From Mucilaginibacter sp. (GTDB taxonomy: Bacteria; Bacteroidota; Bacteroidia; Sphingobacteriales; Sphingobacteriaceae), in contig NZ_JANYGH010000079.1 in assembly GCF_025362475.1 (NCBI RefSeq), forward strand, positions 1-64,000: a stretch of 64,000 nt of DNA. Reading direction: 5' to 3'. Under the pieces are notes generated by a model. That model saw only the letters and a program-made list of their open reading frames with translations, was not told the DNA's origin and did no database searches. This document shows, piece by piece, positions 43,259 to 52,666 of this stretch (positions are counted from its first letter, which is position 1; each line of letters starts with the position of its first letter). A program made the position numbers and the translations under genes.

Positions 43259-43363
43259 GTCTGAATCAGAATTTACAGAATTATAGAATGCGCAGAATAG
43301 AGAATGTTGAACAAATTTACAGGATTCTGTTAATTCAAAAATCCTGTAAATTCTGATTCAGAC
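43259..43363. repeat. Inverted repeat with gtctgaatcag ends, copy 1
   Basis: A perfect 20 bp pair, gtctgaatcagaatttacag at 43259-43278 with its complement at 43344-43363, and an inner acaggat/atcctgt pair. The same gtctgaatcag ends occur at 48187-48332. Confidence 0.85.
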
Positions 43364-43366
43364 AAT

Positions 43367-44152
43367 TTAGCTATTCCCAAAACCCTTCATGATACCTCTT
43401 TGCGAATTTTGCAGGAAGTTGATGATTTCATCGCGTTCCACACTTGGGGTAAACTCGGCTTCGATGATGTCAAGGGCCTTACTTACATTATATTTTTTGA
43501 GGAACAGTATACGATATATCTCCTGGATTTCATTGATAGTAGCAGCAGAAAACCCTCTGCGGCGCAAACCAACCGAGTTGATACCAACATATGATAATGG
43601 CTCCCGACCAGCTTTGGTGAACGGCGGCACATCCTTACGTACCAACGATCCGCCGGAGATCATGCTATGCGCACCAATTTCAACAAACTGGTGAACGGCT
43701 GATGATCCGCCAATAAAGGCGTAATCATATATATTGATATGCCCTGCCAATTGTACCGCATTTGCAATAATCACATTATCGCCGATAACACAATCATGCG
43801 CTACGTGCACATATGCCATCAGCAGGCAATTACTGCCAATGGTGGTGGTATTTTTATCCAAAGCAGTACCACGGTTAAGTGTTACACACTCACGAATGGT
43901 TGTATTATCACCTATAGAAACAGTGCTTTGCTCGCCTTTATATTTCAAATCCTGGGGTGGCGCAGATACTACGGCTCCCGGAAATATACGGCAGTTTTTC
44001 CCTATACGGGCGCCATCCATGATAACCGAGTTGGAGCCTATCCAGGTACCCTCGCCAATTTCAACATCTTTATGGATAGTAACAAAAGGTTCAATCACCA
44101 CATTATCGGCTATTTTAGCCTGTGGGTGTATATATGCTAAAGGCTGGATCAT
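43367..44152 (-). CDS. lpxA: UDP-N-acetylglucosamine acyltransferase LpxA
   Basis: LpxA performs the first acylation in lipid A synthesis. Left-handed beta-helix hexapeptide repeats run from IHPQAKIADNVVIEPF through GDNVIIANAVQLAGHI, and the catalytic His is in MAYVHVAHDCVIGD. The C-terminal helical domain ends the 261 residues. Its start overlaps the LpxC-FabZ stop by 4 bp (ATGA), so the lipid A genes are translationally coupled. Confidence 0.96.
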   Translation of the reverse strand: MIQPLAYIHPQAKIADNVVIEPFVTIHKDVEIGEGTWIGSNSVIMDGARIGKNCRIFPGAVVSAPPQDLKYKGEQSTVSIGDNTTIRECVTLNRGTALDKNTTTIGSNCLLMAYVHVAHDCVIGDNVIIANAVQLAGHINIYDYAFIGGSSAVHQFVEIGAHSMISGGSLVRKDVPPFTKAGREPLSYVGINSVGLRRRGFSAATINEIQEIYRILFLKKYNVSKALDIIEAEFTPSVERDEIINFLQNSQRGIMKGFGNS

Positions 44153-45555
44153 GCTTCTGTTCCTTTTACTTTTACAATTTGTGCCATTAATTCAGCTTCA
44201 ACAACAACTCTGTCGCCAACCATACCTACGCCCTTCATAGTCGCAATACCTCGTCTGATAGGGGCCAGCAGATCGCAAATATAAATAATAGTGTCGCCAG
44301 GTACTACTTTACTTTTAAAGCGGGCATTTTCTATCTTCAAAAACAGGGTCAAATAATTTTCAGGATCGGGTACCGTATTTAAAACCAGGATACCCCCGGT
44401 TTGTACCATACCCTCAATTTGCAGCACACCCGGAAATATAGGGGCGCCCGGGAAATGACCTTTAAAAAACTCCTCGTTAATGGTTACATTTTTCATGCCC
44501 ACAACATGGCTTTTGGTCAATTCCAATATTTTATCTATCATTAAAAAAGGCTGCCTGTGCGGTAGCATACCCATAATTTCAACCGTATCAAATACCGGCT
44601 TGGCATTAGGATCATACACCTTAACCTGTTTGCGGCTTTTTTCTTTTTTAATTAATGTTTTTATTTTTTTTGCAAAGGCCACATTAGCAGCATGGCCGGG
44701 GCGGGCAGCCATAATGTGCCCTTTAAGCGGCACACCAACCAGGGCCAAATCGCCTATCATATCCAGCAGCTTGTGCCTTGCAGGCTCATTCTGGTGGCGC
44801 AATTCAATATTATTAAGTATTCCCTGCGGGGCTACATTAATATCTTTACGGTTAAATAGTTTGGCAAGGTGGGCAAGCTCTTCTTCGTCCACTTCTTTAT
44901 CAACAACCACAATAGCGTTGTTAAGATCGCCCCCTTTAATCAAATCATGCTTAACCAACATCTCTAACTCATGTAAGAAGCAAAAGGTACGGCATGATGC
45001 AATTTCCTTTTTAAACTCACTTATAGTTGATATACTGGCGTGCTGACTTCCCAACACCTGCGAGTTATAGTCAACCATACAGGTAAAACGGTAATCATCC
45101 AAAGGCATGGCCACCATTTCTACTTTGCGGTCGGGCTCAGAGTAATGAATATTATAAGGGATGTGGTAATATTCGCGGTCTGCTTCCTGTTCAACCAGGC
45201 CGGTTTCCAGTATTACATCAACAAACTGTATCGAACTGCCATCCATGATAGGCGTTTCGGGCCCATCCATATCAATTAGTACATTATCAACCTCTAAACC
45301 TACTAATGCAGCAAGTACGTGCTCCACTGTATTTACCGTAGCGCCGTTTTGTGAAATAGTAGTACCACGTGATGTATCTGTCACATTATCAACATCCGCG
45401 TCAATTATAGGCGAACCGGGCATATCAACCCTCCTGAATTTATAGCCGTGATTTTCGGGTGCAGGGTTAAATGTCATGGTTACCCTTTGACCGGTATGTA
45501 GGCCGGTGCCCGAAACCGAAACAGGTGTTTTAATGGTTCTTTGTTTTACATTCAT
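44149..45555 (-). CDS. lpxC-fabZ: Bifunctional LpxC deacetylase / FabZ dehydratase
   Basis: A natural fusion common in Bacteroidota. Residues 1 to ~300 are LpxC, the zinc deacetylase committing UDP-acyl-GlcNAc to lipid A, with VNTVEHVLAAL, DGPETPIMDGSS and the zinc/catalytic HKLLDMIGDLAL. Residues ~325-468 are FabZ, 3-hydroxyacyl-ACP dehydratase, with LPHRQPFLMIDKI, the catalytic GHFPGAPIFPGVLQIEGMVQ and RFKSKVVPGD. Fusing the two may balance lipid A against phospholipid fatty acid supply. It lies between lpxD and lpxA. Confidence 0.97.
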   Translation of the reverse strand: MNVKQRTIKTPVSVSGTGLHTGQRVTMTFNPAPENHGYKFRRVDMPGSPIIDADVDNVTDTSRGTTISQNGATVNTVEHVLAALVGLEVDNVLIDMDGPETPIMDGSSIQFVDVILETGLVEQEADREYYHIPYNIHYSEPDRKVEMVAMPLDDYRFTCMVDYNSQVLGSQHASISTISEFKKEIASCRTFCFLHELEMLVKHDLIKGGDLNNAIVVVDKEVDEEELAHLAKLFNRKDINVAPQGILNNIELRHQNEPARHKLLDMIGDLALVGVPLKGHIMAARPGHAANVAFAKKIKTLIKKEKSRKQVKVYDPNAKPVFDTVEIMGMLPHRQPFLMIDKILELTKSHVVGMKNVTINEEFFKGHFPGAPIFPGVLQIEGMVQTGGILVLNTVPDPENYLTLFLKIENARFKSKVVPGDTIIYICDLLAPIRRGIATMKGVGMVGDRVVVEAELMAQIVKVKGTEA

Positions 45556-45564
45556 TTTTTGTAG

Positions 45565-45662
45565 CGTTCATTGGTTCAATTGTTCATTAGTTCATTGGTG
45601 AATAGTTCATTATTGCCATCAGAAAAGACCAATGAACTAATGAACCGGTGAACCAGTGAACG
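45565..45662. repeat. Inverted repeat of gttcattggttc words
   Basis: 35 bp arms (45565-45599 and 45628-45662) made of gttcatt(g/a)gtt words are mostly complementary. The element fills the entire gap between lpxD and lpxC-fabZ. Confidence 0.75.
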
Positions 45663-45671
45663 TTTACCGAA

Positions 45672-46718
45672 CTATTGCCCCTTCTTTAATTCGATAATTA
45701 TTTTTTCTAATTCGTTTATTCTTTTCTCCAACTCGGGCAGGCGGTTTATAACCACATTTGACCGCATATTGGCATTGTATGATGTAGCAGGAGTACCGGC
45801 CCATTTTTTACCTTCCTCGGTAATAGAGCGGCTAACTCCTGATTGAGCCTGAAATTGCGTACGGTTTGCTATGCTGATGTGACCAACTAAACCCACCTGG
45901 CCGCCCATAATTACGTTTTCGCCAACCTTAGTACTGCCTGATATGCCTGTTTGGGCCGCAATTACTGTATTAGCCCCAATCTCTACATTATGGGCTATCT
46001 GTATCAGGTTATCCAGCTTTACGCCCTTGCGTATCACTGTTGACCCCATAGTGGCTCTGTCAATGGTAGTGTTTGATCCCACCTCCACATTATCTTCCAA
46101 AATCACGTTACCGATTTGGGCAACTTTGGTATAAGTACCATCAGGATTGGGTGCAAAGCCAAAACCATCGCTGCCAATCACCGCGCCCGAGTGTACCACA
46201 ACATTATTACCTATTACGCAATCAAAATAAACGGTAACACCAGAGAACAAGGTAACGTTGTTTCCAATGGTTACATTATCAGCAATGTTAACATTGGGAT
46301 ATATTTTACAATTGTCGCCAATTTTTGCGTTAAGCCCAATGTAGGCAAATGCACCTATATAGGGCTCGGCACCAATTTGTGCAGATGGGTGGATAAAGCA
46401 AGGCTGTTCGATGCCTTTTTTATTGAGTTTGAAGGTATTGTATTTTTCCAGCAGAACCGAAAATGAGCTGTAAGCATTCTCTACCCTGATCAGGGTAGCG
46501 GTAACAGGGCCGGTAAGCTGCAGATCATTATTTATAATAACTACCGACGCGTTTGTAGTATATAAGTACTGCTCATACTTAGGGTTGGCCAAAAAAGAAA
46601 GACTGCCTGAAGTGCCTTCTTCAATTTTGGACAGTTGATGAACGGTTACCGAAGGATCACCTTCAACAGTTCCGTTAAGAAGAAAACTTATATCCTGGGC
46701 AGTAAATTGCATCGACAA
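45672..46718 (-). CDS. lpxD: UDP-3-O-acylglucosamine N-acyltransferase LpxD
   Basis: LpxD adds the second primary acyl chain in lipid A synthesis. The N-terminal domain (LSFLANPKYEQYLYTTNASVVI) is followed by hexapeptide repeats from ~100 to 310 and the catalytic segment IQIAHNVEIGAN with its His. The C-terminal helix (LPELEKRINELEKII) is typical. Its 348 residues are normal. It is the first lpx gene of the run in transcription order, followed by LpxC-FabZ after a repeat. Confidence 0.96.
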   Translation of the reverse strand: MSMQFTAQDISFLLNGTVEGDPSVTVHQLSKIEEGTSGSLSFLANPKYEQYLYTTNASVVIINNDLQLTGPVTATLIRVENAYSSFSVLLEKYNTFKLNKKGIEQPCFIHPSAQIGAEPYIGAFAYIGLNAKIGDNCKIYPNVNIADNVTIGNNVTLFSGVTVYFDCVIGNNVVVHSGAVIGSDGFGFAPNPDGTYTKVAQIGNVILEDNVEVGSNTTIDRATMGSTVIRKGVKLDNLIQIAHNVEIGANTVIAAQTGISGSTKVGENVIMGGQVGLVGHISIANRTQFQAQSGVSRSITEEGKKWAGTPATSYNANMRSNVVINRLPELEKRINELEKIIIELKKGQ

Positions 46719-46758
46719 ATTTAAATGTTAAAATTAAAGCAGCAAATAATTAATTGTG

Positions 46759-46844
46759 AGTATCAAGTATCAAGTAGTTAGTATCAAGACAGCTGCATTG
46801 AAGCGCCCCAAAATCTTGATACTTGATACTAACTACTTGATACT
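46759..46844. repeat. tatcaagta-type repeat, second copy
   Basis: Words agtatcaagtatcaagtag and gtatcaaga at 46759-46789 recur reversed at 46814-46844. It is the same repeat type as 30661-30776. It separates lpxD from the HD-domain gene. Confidence 0.75.
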
Positions 46845-48079
46845 TCAATTAACTCCTTACTATAGCAAAGTATATATTTTTTTACCGTTTTAGCTAATGC
46901 CTCTAAATTTGAGTTATCGCTTGCGGTTGTAATATCATGTACATGACCATCCTTCATCAATATGCCAATATTGCCATCGCCGGCAGTGTAGGCATTATTA
47001 CGTATGGATGTAGTGAAAACAAAGTAACCTGCATCCTGCTCGCTTACGCTATATTTTTGCATCGCTTTTTTAATGAGCGAACTTACAAAGGCCTTATCCG
47101 GGCGTTTGTTGCTGATATCTACATGATACAATTTACGCTGTATCAGGTTCTGTGATAAGGTTGATAATATAAAATCATGATGCCCCGCCCAAACCTTTAC
47201 CGCGGCCATAATATCGGTATCATCCAAACCGGCAAAAGTATCCAGGTGATGATCTTCGTTCATGAAAGCACCCCTGCTGATGTGGCCTTTGATAAAATGT
47301 TTTAAAGCGGGTGTGGCAAACAGATCCTCGCCCTTTAAGGTAAGCTCACGGCAGCGTTTAAAAATTTTTACCAGTAATTCCTCACCGGCAACCACTGCTT
47401 TATGCAGGTAAACCTGCCAGTACATCAGCCTGCGGGCAATCAGGAATTTTTCTATCGAATAAATTCCTTTAGCATCTACTACTATAAGATCGTCCTTAAC
47501 GTTCAACATTTTAATGATCCGCTCTGAGCTGATCACACCTTCTGATACACCTGTAAAAAAACTGTCGCGGTTAAGGTAATCCAGCCTATCCATATCTAAC
47601 TGGCTTGATACCATTTGATGCAGAAACCTTCGGGGGAAAGTATCATTAAAAATACTGATAGCCATGGTTAAACGCCCGCCAAATTGCTCATTGAGTTTAT
47701 TCATGAGCATTGATGAGATATCCTCGTGATCAATCCCTTCAATAATAGTACGCTCCAACGCGTGCGAGAACGGACCATGACCAATATCATGCAGTAATAT
47801 GGCAATGGTAACCGCTTCCTCTTCCTCATCGCTAATATTGTGACCCTTGGTACGCAAGGTTTCAATAGCCATATCCATAAGGTACATTGCACCCAGCGCA
47901 TGATGGAAACGGGTATGCAGCGCACCGGGATATACCAGGTGTGTCATTCCCAATTGCTTGATGTACCTTAATCTTTGAAAGTAAGGATGCTCAATCAGGT
48001 CGAATATCAGCTCTGTTGGGATGCTGATAAAACCGTAAACCGGATCGTTTATTATTTTCTTTTTATTCAATGGGATCAA
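46829..48079 (-). CDS. HD-domain phosphohydrolase (dNTPase-like)
   Basis: The 416 residues match the COG1078 type of HD proteins related to dNTP triphosphohydrolases. Visible features are DPVYGFISIPTELIFDLIEHPYFQRLRYIKQLG, HTRFHHALGAMYL, the metal motif LLHDIGHGPFSHALE, and SSQLDMDRLDYLNRDSFFTGV. The nucleotide substrate is unproven. The last codons overlap the right arm of the neighbouring repeat. It is upstream of lpxD on the same strand and divergent from porX. Confidence 0.92.
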   Translation of the reverse strand: MIPLNKKKIINDPVYGFISIPTELIFDLIEHPYFQRLRYIKQLGMTHLVYPGALHTRFHHALGAMYLMDMAIETLRTKGHNISDEEEEAVTIAILLHDIGHGPFSHALERTIIEGIDHEDISSMLMNKLNEQFGGRLTMAISIFNDTFPRRFLHQMVSSQLDMDRLDYLNRDSFFTGVSEGVISSERIIKMLNVKDDLIVVDAKGIYSIEKFLIARRLMYWQVYLHKAVVAGEELLVKIFKRCRELTLKGEDLFATPALKHFIKGHISRGAFMNEDHHLDTFAGLDDTDIMAAVKVWAGHHDFILSTLSQNLIQRKLYHVDISNKRPDKAFVSSLIKKAMQKYSVSEQDAGYFVFTTSIRNNAYTAGDGNIGILMKDGHVHDITTASDNSNLEALAKTVKKYILCYSKELIEVSSS

Positions 48080-48186
48080 TAAAGTGCAAAAATGTAAAAC
48101 AAAGGTAAAATAAGCGCCCGATGTTTGTTAAATTTTGTTAATACCTTTACTCAGTGACAACAAAACCGTCCCTTTGAGGTTTTATT

Positions 48187-48332
48187 GTCTGAATCAGAAA
48201 CGTCTGAACCGGAACTCATCGAATTAAAGAATTATTTGAATTTTACTTTAATGGTGAATATTTGGCAAGCAGATAGTTCTGTTTATTCCTTAATTCGATG
48301 AGTTCCGGTTCAGAAATAATTCTGATTCAGAC
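48187..48332. repeat. Inverted repeat with gtctgaatcag ends, copy 2
   Basis: Outer ends gtctgaatcaga and tctgattcagac, then inner arms ctgaaccggaactcatcga and its complement, surround an AT-rich middle. It lies in the divergent space between the HD gene and porX, so it overlaps their promoter region. Confidence 0.8.
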
Positions 48333-48350
48333 TACTTAAATACAGATATT

Positions 48351-49904
48351 ATGCAAGATACAACCATTTTATGGGCTGATGACGAAATTGACCTGCTACG
48401 ACCACATATACTTTTCTTAAACGAAAAAGGCTACAAGGTTACAACCGTAACCAATGGCAACGATGCTGTTGATACTTTTAAGAGCGGCTATTTCGACCTG
48501 GTTTTCCTGGACGAAAACATGCCTGGTCTTACCGGCCTGGAAACACTGCAGCAGATCAAGAACATTAATAACGATGTGCCTATAGTGCTGATCACTAAAA
48601 ACGAGGAAGAATATTTGATGGAGGATGCCATCGGTTCAAAAATTGATGATTACCTTATCAAACCGGTTCACCCCAAGCAGATCCTGCTTACCATTAAAAA
48701 ACTTACCGAAAACAAACGCCTGGTTACCGAAAAAACAACCATGGCTTACCAAATGGATTTCCGTACGCTGGGCATGACGCTTAACGATAACCTGAGCCAC
48801 CAGGAATGGGTTGATGTTTACAAAAAACTCATCTACTGGGAGCTGGAACTGGAAAAACTGGAAGATGCCGGTATGCACGAGATATTGACTATGCAAAAAG
48901 CTGAAGCCAATACACAGTTTTGCAAGTTTATTGAACGCAACTATTTAAACTGGATAAAGAACCCGGATTCGGCGCCTACCAGCTCGCCGCAATTGTTTAA
49001 AAAGAAAGTGTTCCCTAAAATGGATGGCAAGGGGCCTTTGTTTTTTATACTGATAGATAACCTGAGGTTTGATCAGTTTAAGATTATCAACCCCATAATT
49101 TCTGAATATTTCAGGTTAGAGGAAGAGGATACTTATTACAGTATTTTACCTACTGCCACGCAATATGCCCGTAACTCTATTTTTAGCGGCCTGATGCCTT
49201 TGGATATGGAAAAAAGATACCCGCAGATGTGGCAAAATGATGAAGACGAAGGTGGTAAAAACCTTTTCGAATCTGAATTTATTGCCGATCATTTAAAACG
49301 GGTGTTAAAAAGAGACTGTAAATACTCTTACCATAAAATACTTAATATTGATGAAGGCCGGGCCTTGAATGAATCGGTAAGTAACCTGATGAATAACGAG
49401 CTGAATGTGGTTGTATACAACTTTGTTGATATGCTATCACATGCCCGTACCGATATGCAGATGATTCGTGAGCTGGCCAGTGATGATGCTGCTTACCGCT
49501 CACTAACCTTATCATGGTTTGAGCATTCGCCTTTGTTTGATTTGCTTAAGTTTTTGGCACAGAAACAAGTGCGTGTAATTATTACTACAGACCACGGTAC
49601 CATCCGCGTAAAAAACCCAAGCAAAATAGTGGGCGATAGGAACACCAATACCAACTTGCGCTATAAACAAGGTAAAAACCTTAATTATAATGCTAAAGAA
49701 GTATTCCACATCCGTAACCCGCATGATGCTATGCTTCCTAAGCTGCACTTAAGTTCAAGCTTTGTATTTGCTAAGGAAGACAGCTATTTTGTTTACCCGA
49801 ACAATTATAACCACTTTGTTAATTTTTATAATGAAACCTTCCAGCATGGAGGGATCTCGTTAGAGGAAATGATAATACCGGTTGTAACCTACGGACCAAA
49901 ATAG
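48351..49904 (+). CDS. porX: PorX-type response regulator with PglZ phosphatase domain
   Basis: The N-terminal receiver has the acidic pair ADDE, phospho-acceptor Asp54 in LVFLDENMPGL and Lys in YLIKPVHP. After a helical linker, residues ~190-510 form a PglZ/alkaline-phosphatase-like domain (FFILIDNLRFDQF, ILPTATQYARNSIFSG, FVDMLSHARTD, IITTDHGTI, FQHGGISLEEMIIPVV). This is the layout of PorX, the response regulator that controls type IX secretion and gliding genes with PorY and a sigma factor, and acts as an oligonucleotide phosphodiesterase. No other type IX secretion gene is in the window. Confidence 0.95.
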   Translation: MQDTTILWADDEIDLLRPHILFLNEKGYKVTTVTNGNDAVDTFKSGYFDLVFLDENMPGLTGLETLQQIKNINNDVPIVLITKNEEEYLMEDAIGSKIDDYLIKPVHPKQILLTIKKLTENKRLVTEKTTMAYQMDFRTLGMTLNDNLSHQEWVDVYKKLIYWELELEKLEDAGMHEILTMQKAEANTQFCKFIERNYLNWIKNPDSAPTSSPQLFKKKVFPKMDGKGPLFFILIDNLRFDQFKIINPIISEYFRLEEEDTYYSILPTATQYARNSIFSGLMPLDMEKRYPQMWQNDEDEGGKNLFESEFIADHLKRVLKRDCKYSYHKILNIDEGRALNESVSNLMNNELNVVVYNFVDMLSHARTDMQMIRELASDDAAYRSLTLSWFEHSPLFDLLKFLAQKQVRVIITTDHGTIRVKNPSKIVGDRNTNTNLRYKQGKNLNYNAKEVFHIRNPHDAMLPKLHLSSSFVFAKEDSYFVYPNNYNHFVNFYNETFQHGGISLEEMIIPVVTYGPK

Positions 49905-49960
49905 GAAGCCCCTCTAAATCTCTCCGCTGATTAGCGGAAGACTTTAAAAACATAAAAGGA

Positions 49961-49990
49961 AAGGCCAATCGTTTTGCGATTGGCCTCTTT
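49961..49990 (+). terminator. Terminator of porX
   Basis: aggccaatcg and cgattggcct surround a 5-base loop (ttttg) and are followed by ctttg, 57 bp past the porX stop. Confidence 0.75.
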
Positions 49991-50055
49991 GTTTACGCGT
50001 CATAGCGCAAACAATTTCGTGAAACGCTGAAGGTGAAATGACGTTTTAAAGGTTT

Positions 50056-50145
50056 GTCATCCTGAGGAACGAAGGATCTATTCGCAGACTGTACAGTGCG
50101 AAGATGCATGGCGAATAATAGATCCTTCACTGCGTTCAGGATGAC
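50056..50145. repeat. gtcatcctgagg inverted repeat, copy 2
   Basis: The left arm at 50056-50079 is identical over 24 bases to that at 41281-41304. The right arm (50120-50145) has an altered ccttcactgcgttcagg segment. The interior and the left flank (cgttttaaa, gtttgtcat) also resemble copy 1. Confidence 0.8.
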
Positions 50146-50186
50146 AAAAAGCAACGACGGGTAGTTGGGTTTGAGTTACTGAACTT

Positions 50187-50924
50187 TTATTGACCGTTTT
50201 TCTTCTTATCAGCAAAAGCGAATACCTTTTGCAATAACGGCGTTGTGCGTGCACCAAGATTTTGGCGAATATCCAACTCTTGTTTGGCTATCTCCAGAAA
50301 TAAACCATCAATAGCTTTTTGGGTTACATAATCGCTGATATCGGGATTAATCTTAGATACAAATGGTACTTTGTTGTAGGCCTGGGCTGCATCAGTATAG
50401 TATTTTGTAGCACCTGTTTTGTTTAAACTTAACTGTACAACAGGTTTAAACTTGTCTGCTAACTGCAAGGTTGTTGTGCGCTTAAAATATTGAGTTGCAG
50501 CATCTTCTTTACCCAATAAAATATTGGTAACATCCTGCAAGGTCATTTGCTTAATAGCACTGATAAATATGGGTTTTGCCTGTACAGCTGCATCTTCTGC
50601 AGCATGATTAAGGGAGGTTATCACATCATCACAAAGACTGCCTAAGCCAATACTTCTAAGTGTTTTTTCTGCTTTTTGAGCTTGGGGCGGAAAAAGTATC
50701 TTAACCTCCGCGTTCTTCAAAAAACCATCCACTGCCGATAGTTTATCTGAGCTTTTACCGGTTCCTATTTCAAGGGCCTGTTTAAGGCCATTGCCAATTT
50801 CAAGTGTTGTTGGGTTGCCCCCTGGGTTTGTTACTGCTGCCTGGGCTACCTGGTTCAGCGTATCGCAACTGCTAAGTGTTATAAAGAACAATAAAACAGT
50901 TATTGATAATATTATTTTTTTCAT
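50187..50924 (-). CDS. DUF4197 lipoprotein
   Basis: I place the start at ATG 50924, giving a lipoprotein signal MKKIILSITVLLFFITLSSCD with the lipobox Cys. The body (LEIGNGLKQALEIGTGKSSDKLSAVDGFLKN, VKILFPPQAQKAEKTLRSIG, LNHAAEDAAVQAKPIF, DVTNILLGKEDAATQYFKRTT, IDGLFLEIAKQELDIR) is typical DUF4197, an all-helical periplasmic family without known function. It lies 42 bp downstream of the phosphate transporter gene, possibly cotranscribed. Confidence 0.92.
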   Translation of the reverse strand: MKKIILSITVLLFFITLSSCDTLNQVAQAAVTNPGGNPTTLEIGNGLKQALEIGTGKSSDKLSAVDGFLKNAEVKILFPPQAQKAEKTLRSIGLGSLCDDVITSLNHAAEDAAVQAKPIFISAIKQMTLQDVTNILLGKEDAATQYFKRTTTLQLADKFKPVVQLSLNKTGATKYYTDAAQAYNKVPFVSKINPDISDYVTQKAIDGLFLEIAKQELDIRQNLGARTTPLLQKVFAFADKKKNGQ

Positions 50925-50966
50925 AGTGGCTAAAAGTAACAAAAATGCCTCCAAGTATTTGGAAAA

Positions 50967-51977
50967 TTATCCTATCGCTTTTAATAAGGCAAATACACCG
51001 GCAGCAATCAGGGCAGAGATTGGGATGGTAATTATCCAGGCCCAAACCAGGTTAATGGTTACTCCCCAGCGTACTGCAGAAACACGTTTGGTTAAACCAA
51101 CACCGATAATTGAACCTGTAATAGTATGAGTTGTTGAAACCGGAATACCAAATCTTTCGGTAATAAAAAGGGTAATGGCACCAGCTGTTTCGGCACTTAC
51201 ACCTTCCAGTGGAGTTACCTTGGTGATCTTTGATCCCATGGTTTTAACAATCTTCCAGCCACCAGACATGGTTCCGGCTGCAATGGCAGAGTAACAAGCC
51301 AATGGTATCCACTCGGGCATTGCTGCGCCCGGCTGAATAATTTTAGCTGCAATTAAGGTTACATATAATATCCCCATTACCTTTTGCGCATCATTACCAC
51401 CGTGTGCAAAACTTAACGCCGCTGCCGATACCAACTGTAATCTTTTAAACCAGCGCTCTGCCGTAGTAGGCCTTGCCCTTTTACAGATGTTTAATATCAA
51501 AATGGTTACTATATATGCTATAATTAAACCAATAAATGGAGCTAAAACTATATATGCAACAATGGTAAGCACATACTTCATTTCGATAGCATGCAGGGCA
51601 TTTGCACCCATGTAAAGGGCATTAGTCATACCTGCGCCCGCAAAGCCACCAATAAGTGTATGTGATGAGCTTGAAGGAATACCAAACCACCAGGTAATTA
51701 AATTCCACGAGATAGCGGCAATTAAGCCGGCTAATATTACATGCATGGTTACATAATGTTCCAGTACAATTTTTGAAACTGTATTGGCAACTTTATGATC
51801 CTTTATAAAAAAGTAAGCGGCAAAGTTAAACACCGCTGCCATGAGCACAGCCTGGAAAGGTGTAAGTACTTTAGTAGATACTATGGTAGCGATGGAGTTG
51901 GCAGCGTCATGAAAACCGTTTGTGTAATCAAAAACAAGAGCAAGTACAACAACAACGACAAGTAGGGAAGTAACCAT
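50967..51977 (-). CDS. Inorganic phosphate transporter (Pit family)
   Basis: This is a PiT/PHO4 permease that takes up metal-phosphate with protons. Both signature repeats are visible: FDYTNGFHDAANSIATIVSTKVLTPF near the N-terminus and LSFAHGGNDAQKVMGILYVTL in the second half. There are ~9-10 membrane helices in 336 residues. The DUF47 gene lies 21 bp upstream on the same strand, a conserved pairing in which DUF47 proteins are thought to regulate Pit. Confidence 0.95.
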   Translation of the reverse strand: MVTSLLVVVVVLALVFDYTNGFHDAANSIATIVSTKVLTPFQAVLMAAVFNFAAYFFIKDHKVANTVSKIVLEHYVTMHVILAGLIAAISWNLITWWFGIPSSSSHTLIGGFAGAGMTNALYMGANALHAIEMKYVLTIVAYIVLAPFIGLIIAYIVTILILNICKRARPTTAERWFKRLQLVSAAALSFAHGGNDAQKVMGILYVTLIAAKIIQPGAAMPEWIPLACYSAIAAGTMSGGWKIVKTMGSKITKVTPLEGVSAETAGAITLFITERFGIPVSTTHTITGSIIGVGLTKRVSAVRWGVTINLVWAWIITIPISALIAAGVFALLKAIG

Positions 51978-51998
51978 TTAGTGATGATTAGGATATGC

Positions 51999-52649
51999 TT
52001 AAGCGTTTTTAACTAAAATTGATTCCATTACGTTGGCCGCATCTTCGCACATATCTGTAGCAGTTTCAAGAGCGGCAAGTATCTCTTTATATTTTATAAG
52101 TCTGATAGCATCTTTTTCGTACAGGAACAAATCTGCCACGGCGCGGTCAAATACATAATCGGCCTGGTTTTCTACGCTGTTTATCCTTATACATGAATCG
52201 GCAATGTTACGTACGTTACGCAAATCCTTTAATTCGCGTACAGCTTTTTCCAAATCAATACTGGCTTGCAAAATCAGATCAGATAACTTGCGGATATGCT
52301 CATTAAAATCATCTATCCTGTAAAGGCTCATGCGGTTAGCAGCACCTTGTATATAATCGGCAACATCATCAATAGCGGTAGCTAAAGCATGGATGTCCTC
52401 ACGATCAAACGGCGTAATGAAGTTTTTACCCAGCTCCAGATATATCTGGTGTGTAAGTTCATCCCCTTTGTTCTCCAGCTTGTCAATCTGTTTAAACAAC
52501 TCCTCGCGGGTGGTGGCGTTGTTTGAGTTAACCGCTTCAACCAATATAGTACCCATGGTTACTACATTGCTGGCCGCTTGCTCAAATAAAGGAAAAAATA
52601 TTTTTTTATCCTTTGGTACAAAATACTGGAAAATGCTGTTAAGTGACAT
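51999..52649 (-). CDS. DUF47/PhoU-like regulator of phosphate uptake
   Basis: The all-helical 216-residue protein resembles PhoU: FFPLFEQAASNVVTMG, KLENKGDELTHQIYLELGKNFITPFDREDIHALATAIDDVADYIQGA, and ALETATDMCEDAANVMESI. It is the first gene of the two-gene phosphate operon with Pit. The upstream sequence carries a promoter element and Pho-box-like repeats. Confidence 0.94.
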   Translation of the reverse strand: MSLNSIFQYFVPKDKKIFFPLFEQAASNVVTMGTILVEAVNSNNATTREELFKQIDKLENKGDELTHQIYLELGKNFITPFDREDIHALATAIDDVADYIQGAANRMSLYRIDDFNEHIRKLSDLILQASIDLEKAVRELKDLRNVRNIADSCIRINSVENQADYVFDRAVADLFLYEKDAIRLIKYKEILAALETATDMCEDAANVMESILVKNA

Positions 52650-52666
52650 ATTGCTTTAAATTGGGG

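Noticed and set aside
44480..45046. 188-codon open frame opposite lpxC-fabZ
   Set aside because: It is a shadow frame created by codon bias of a clear lipid A gene. It has no domain or start context.
44149..45555. LpxC-FabZ fusion as a novelty
   Set aside because: This fusion is a well-known feature of Bacteroidota.
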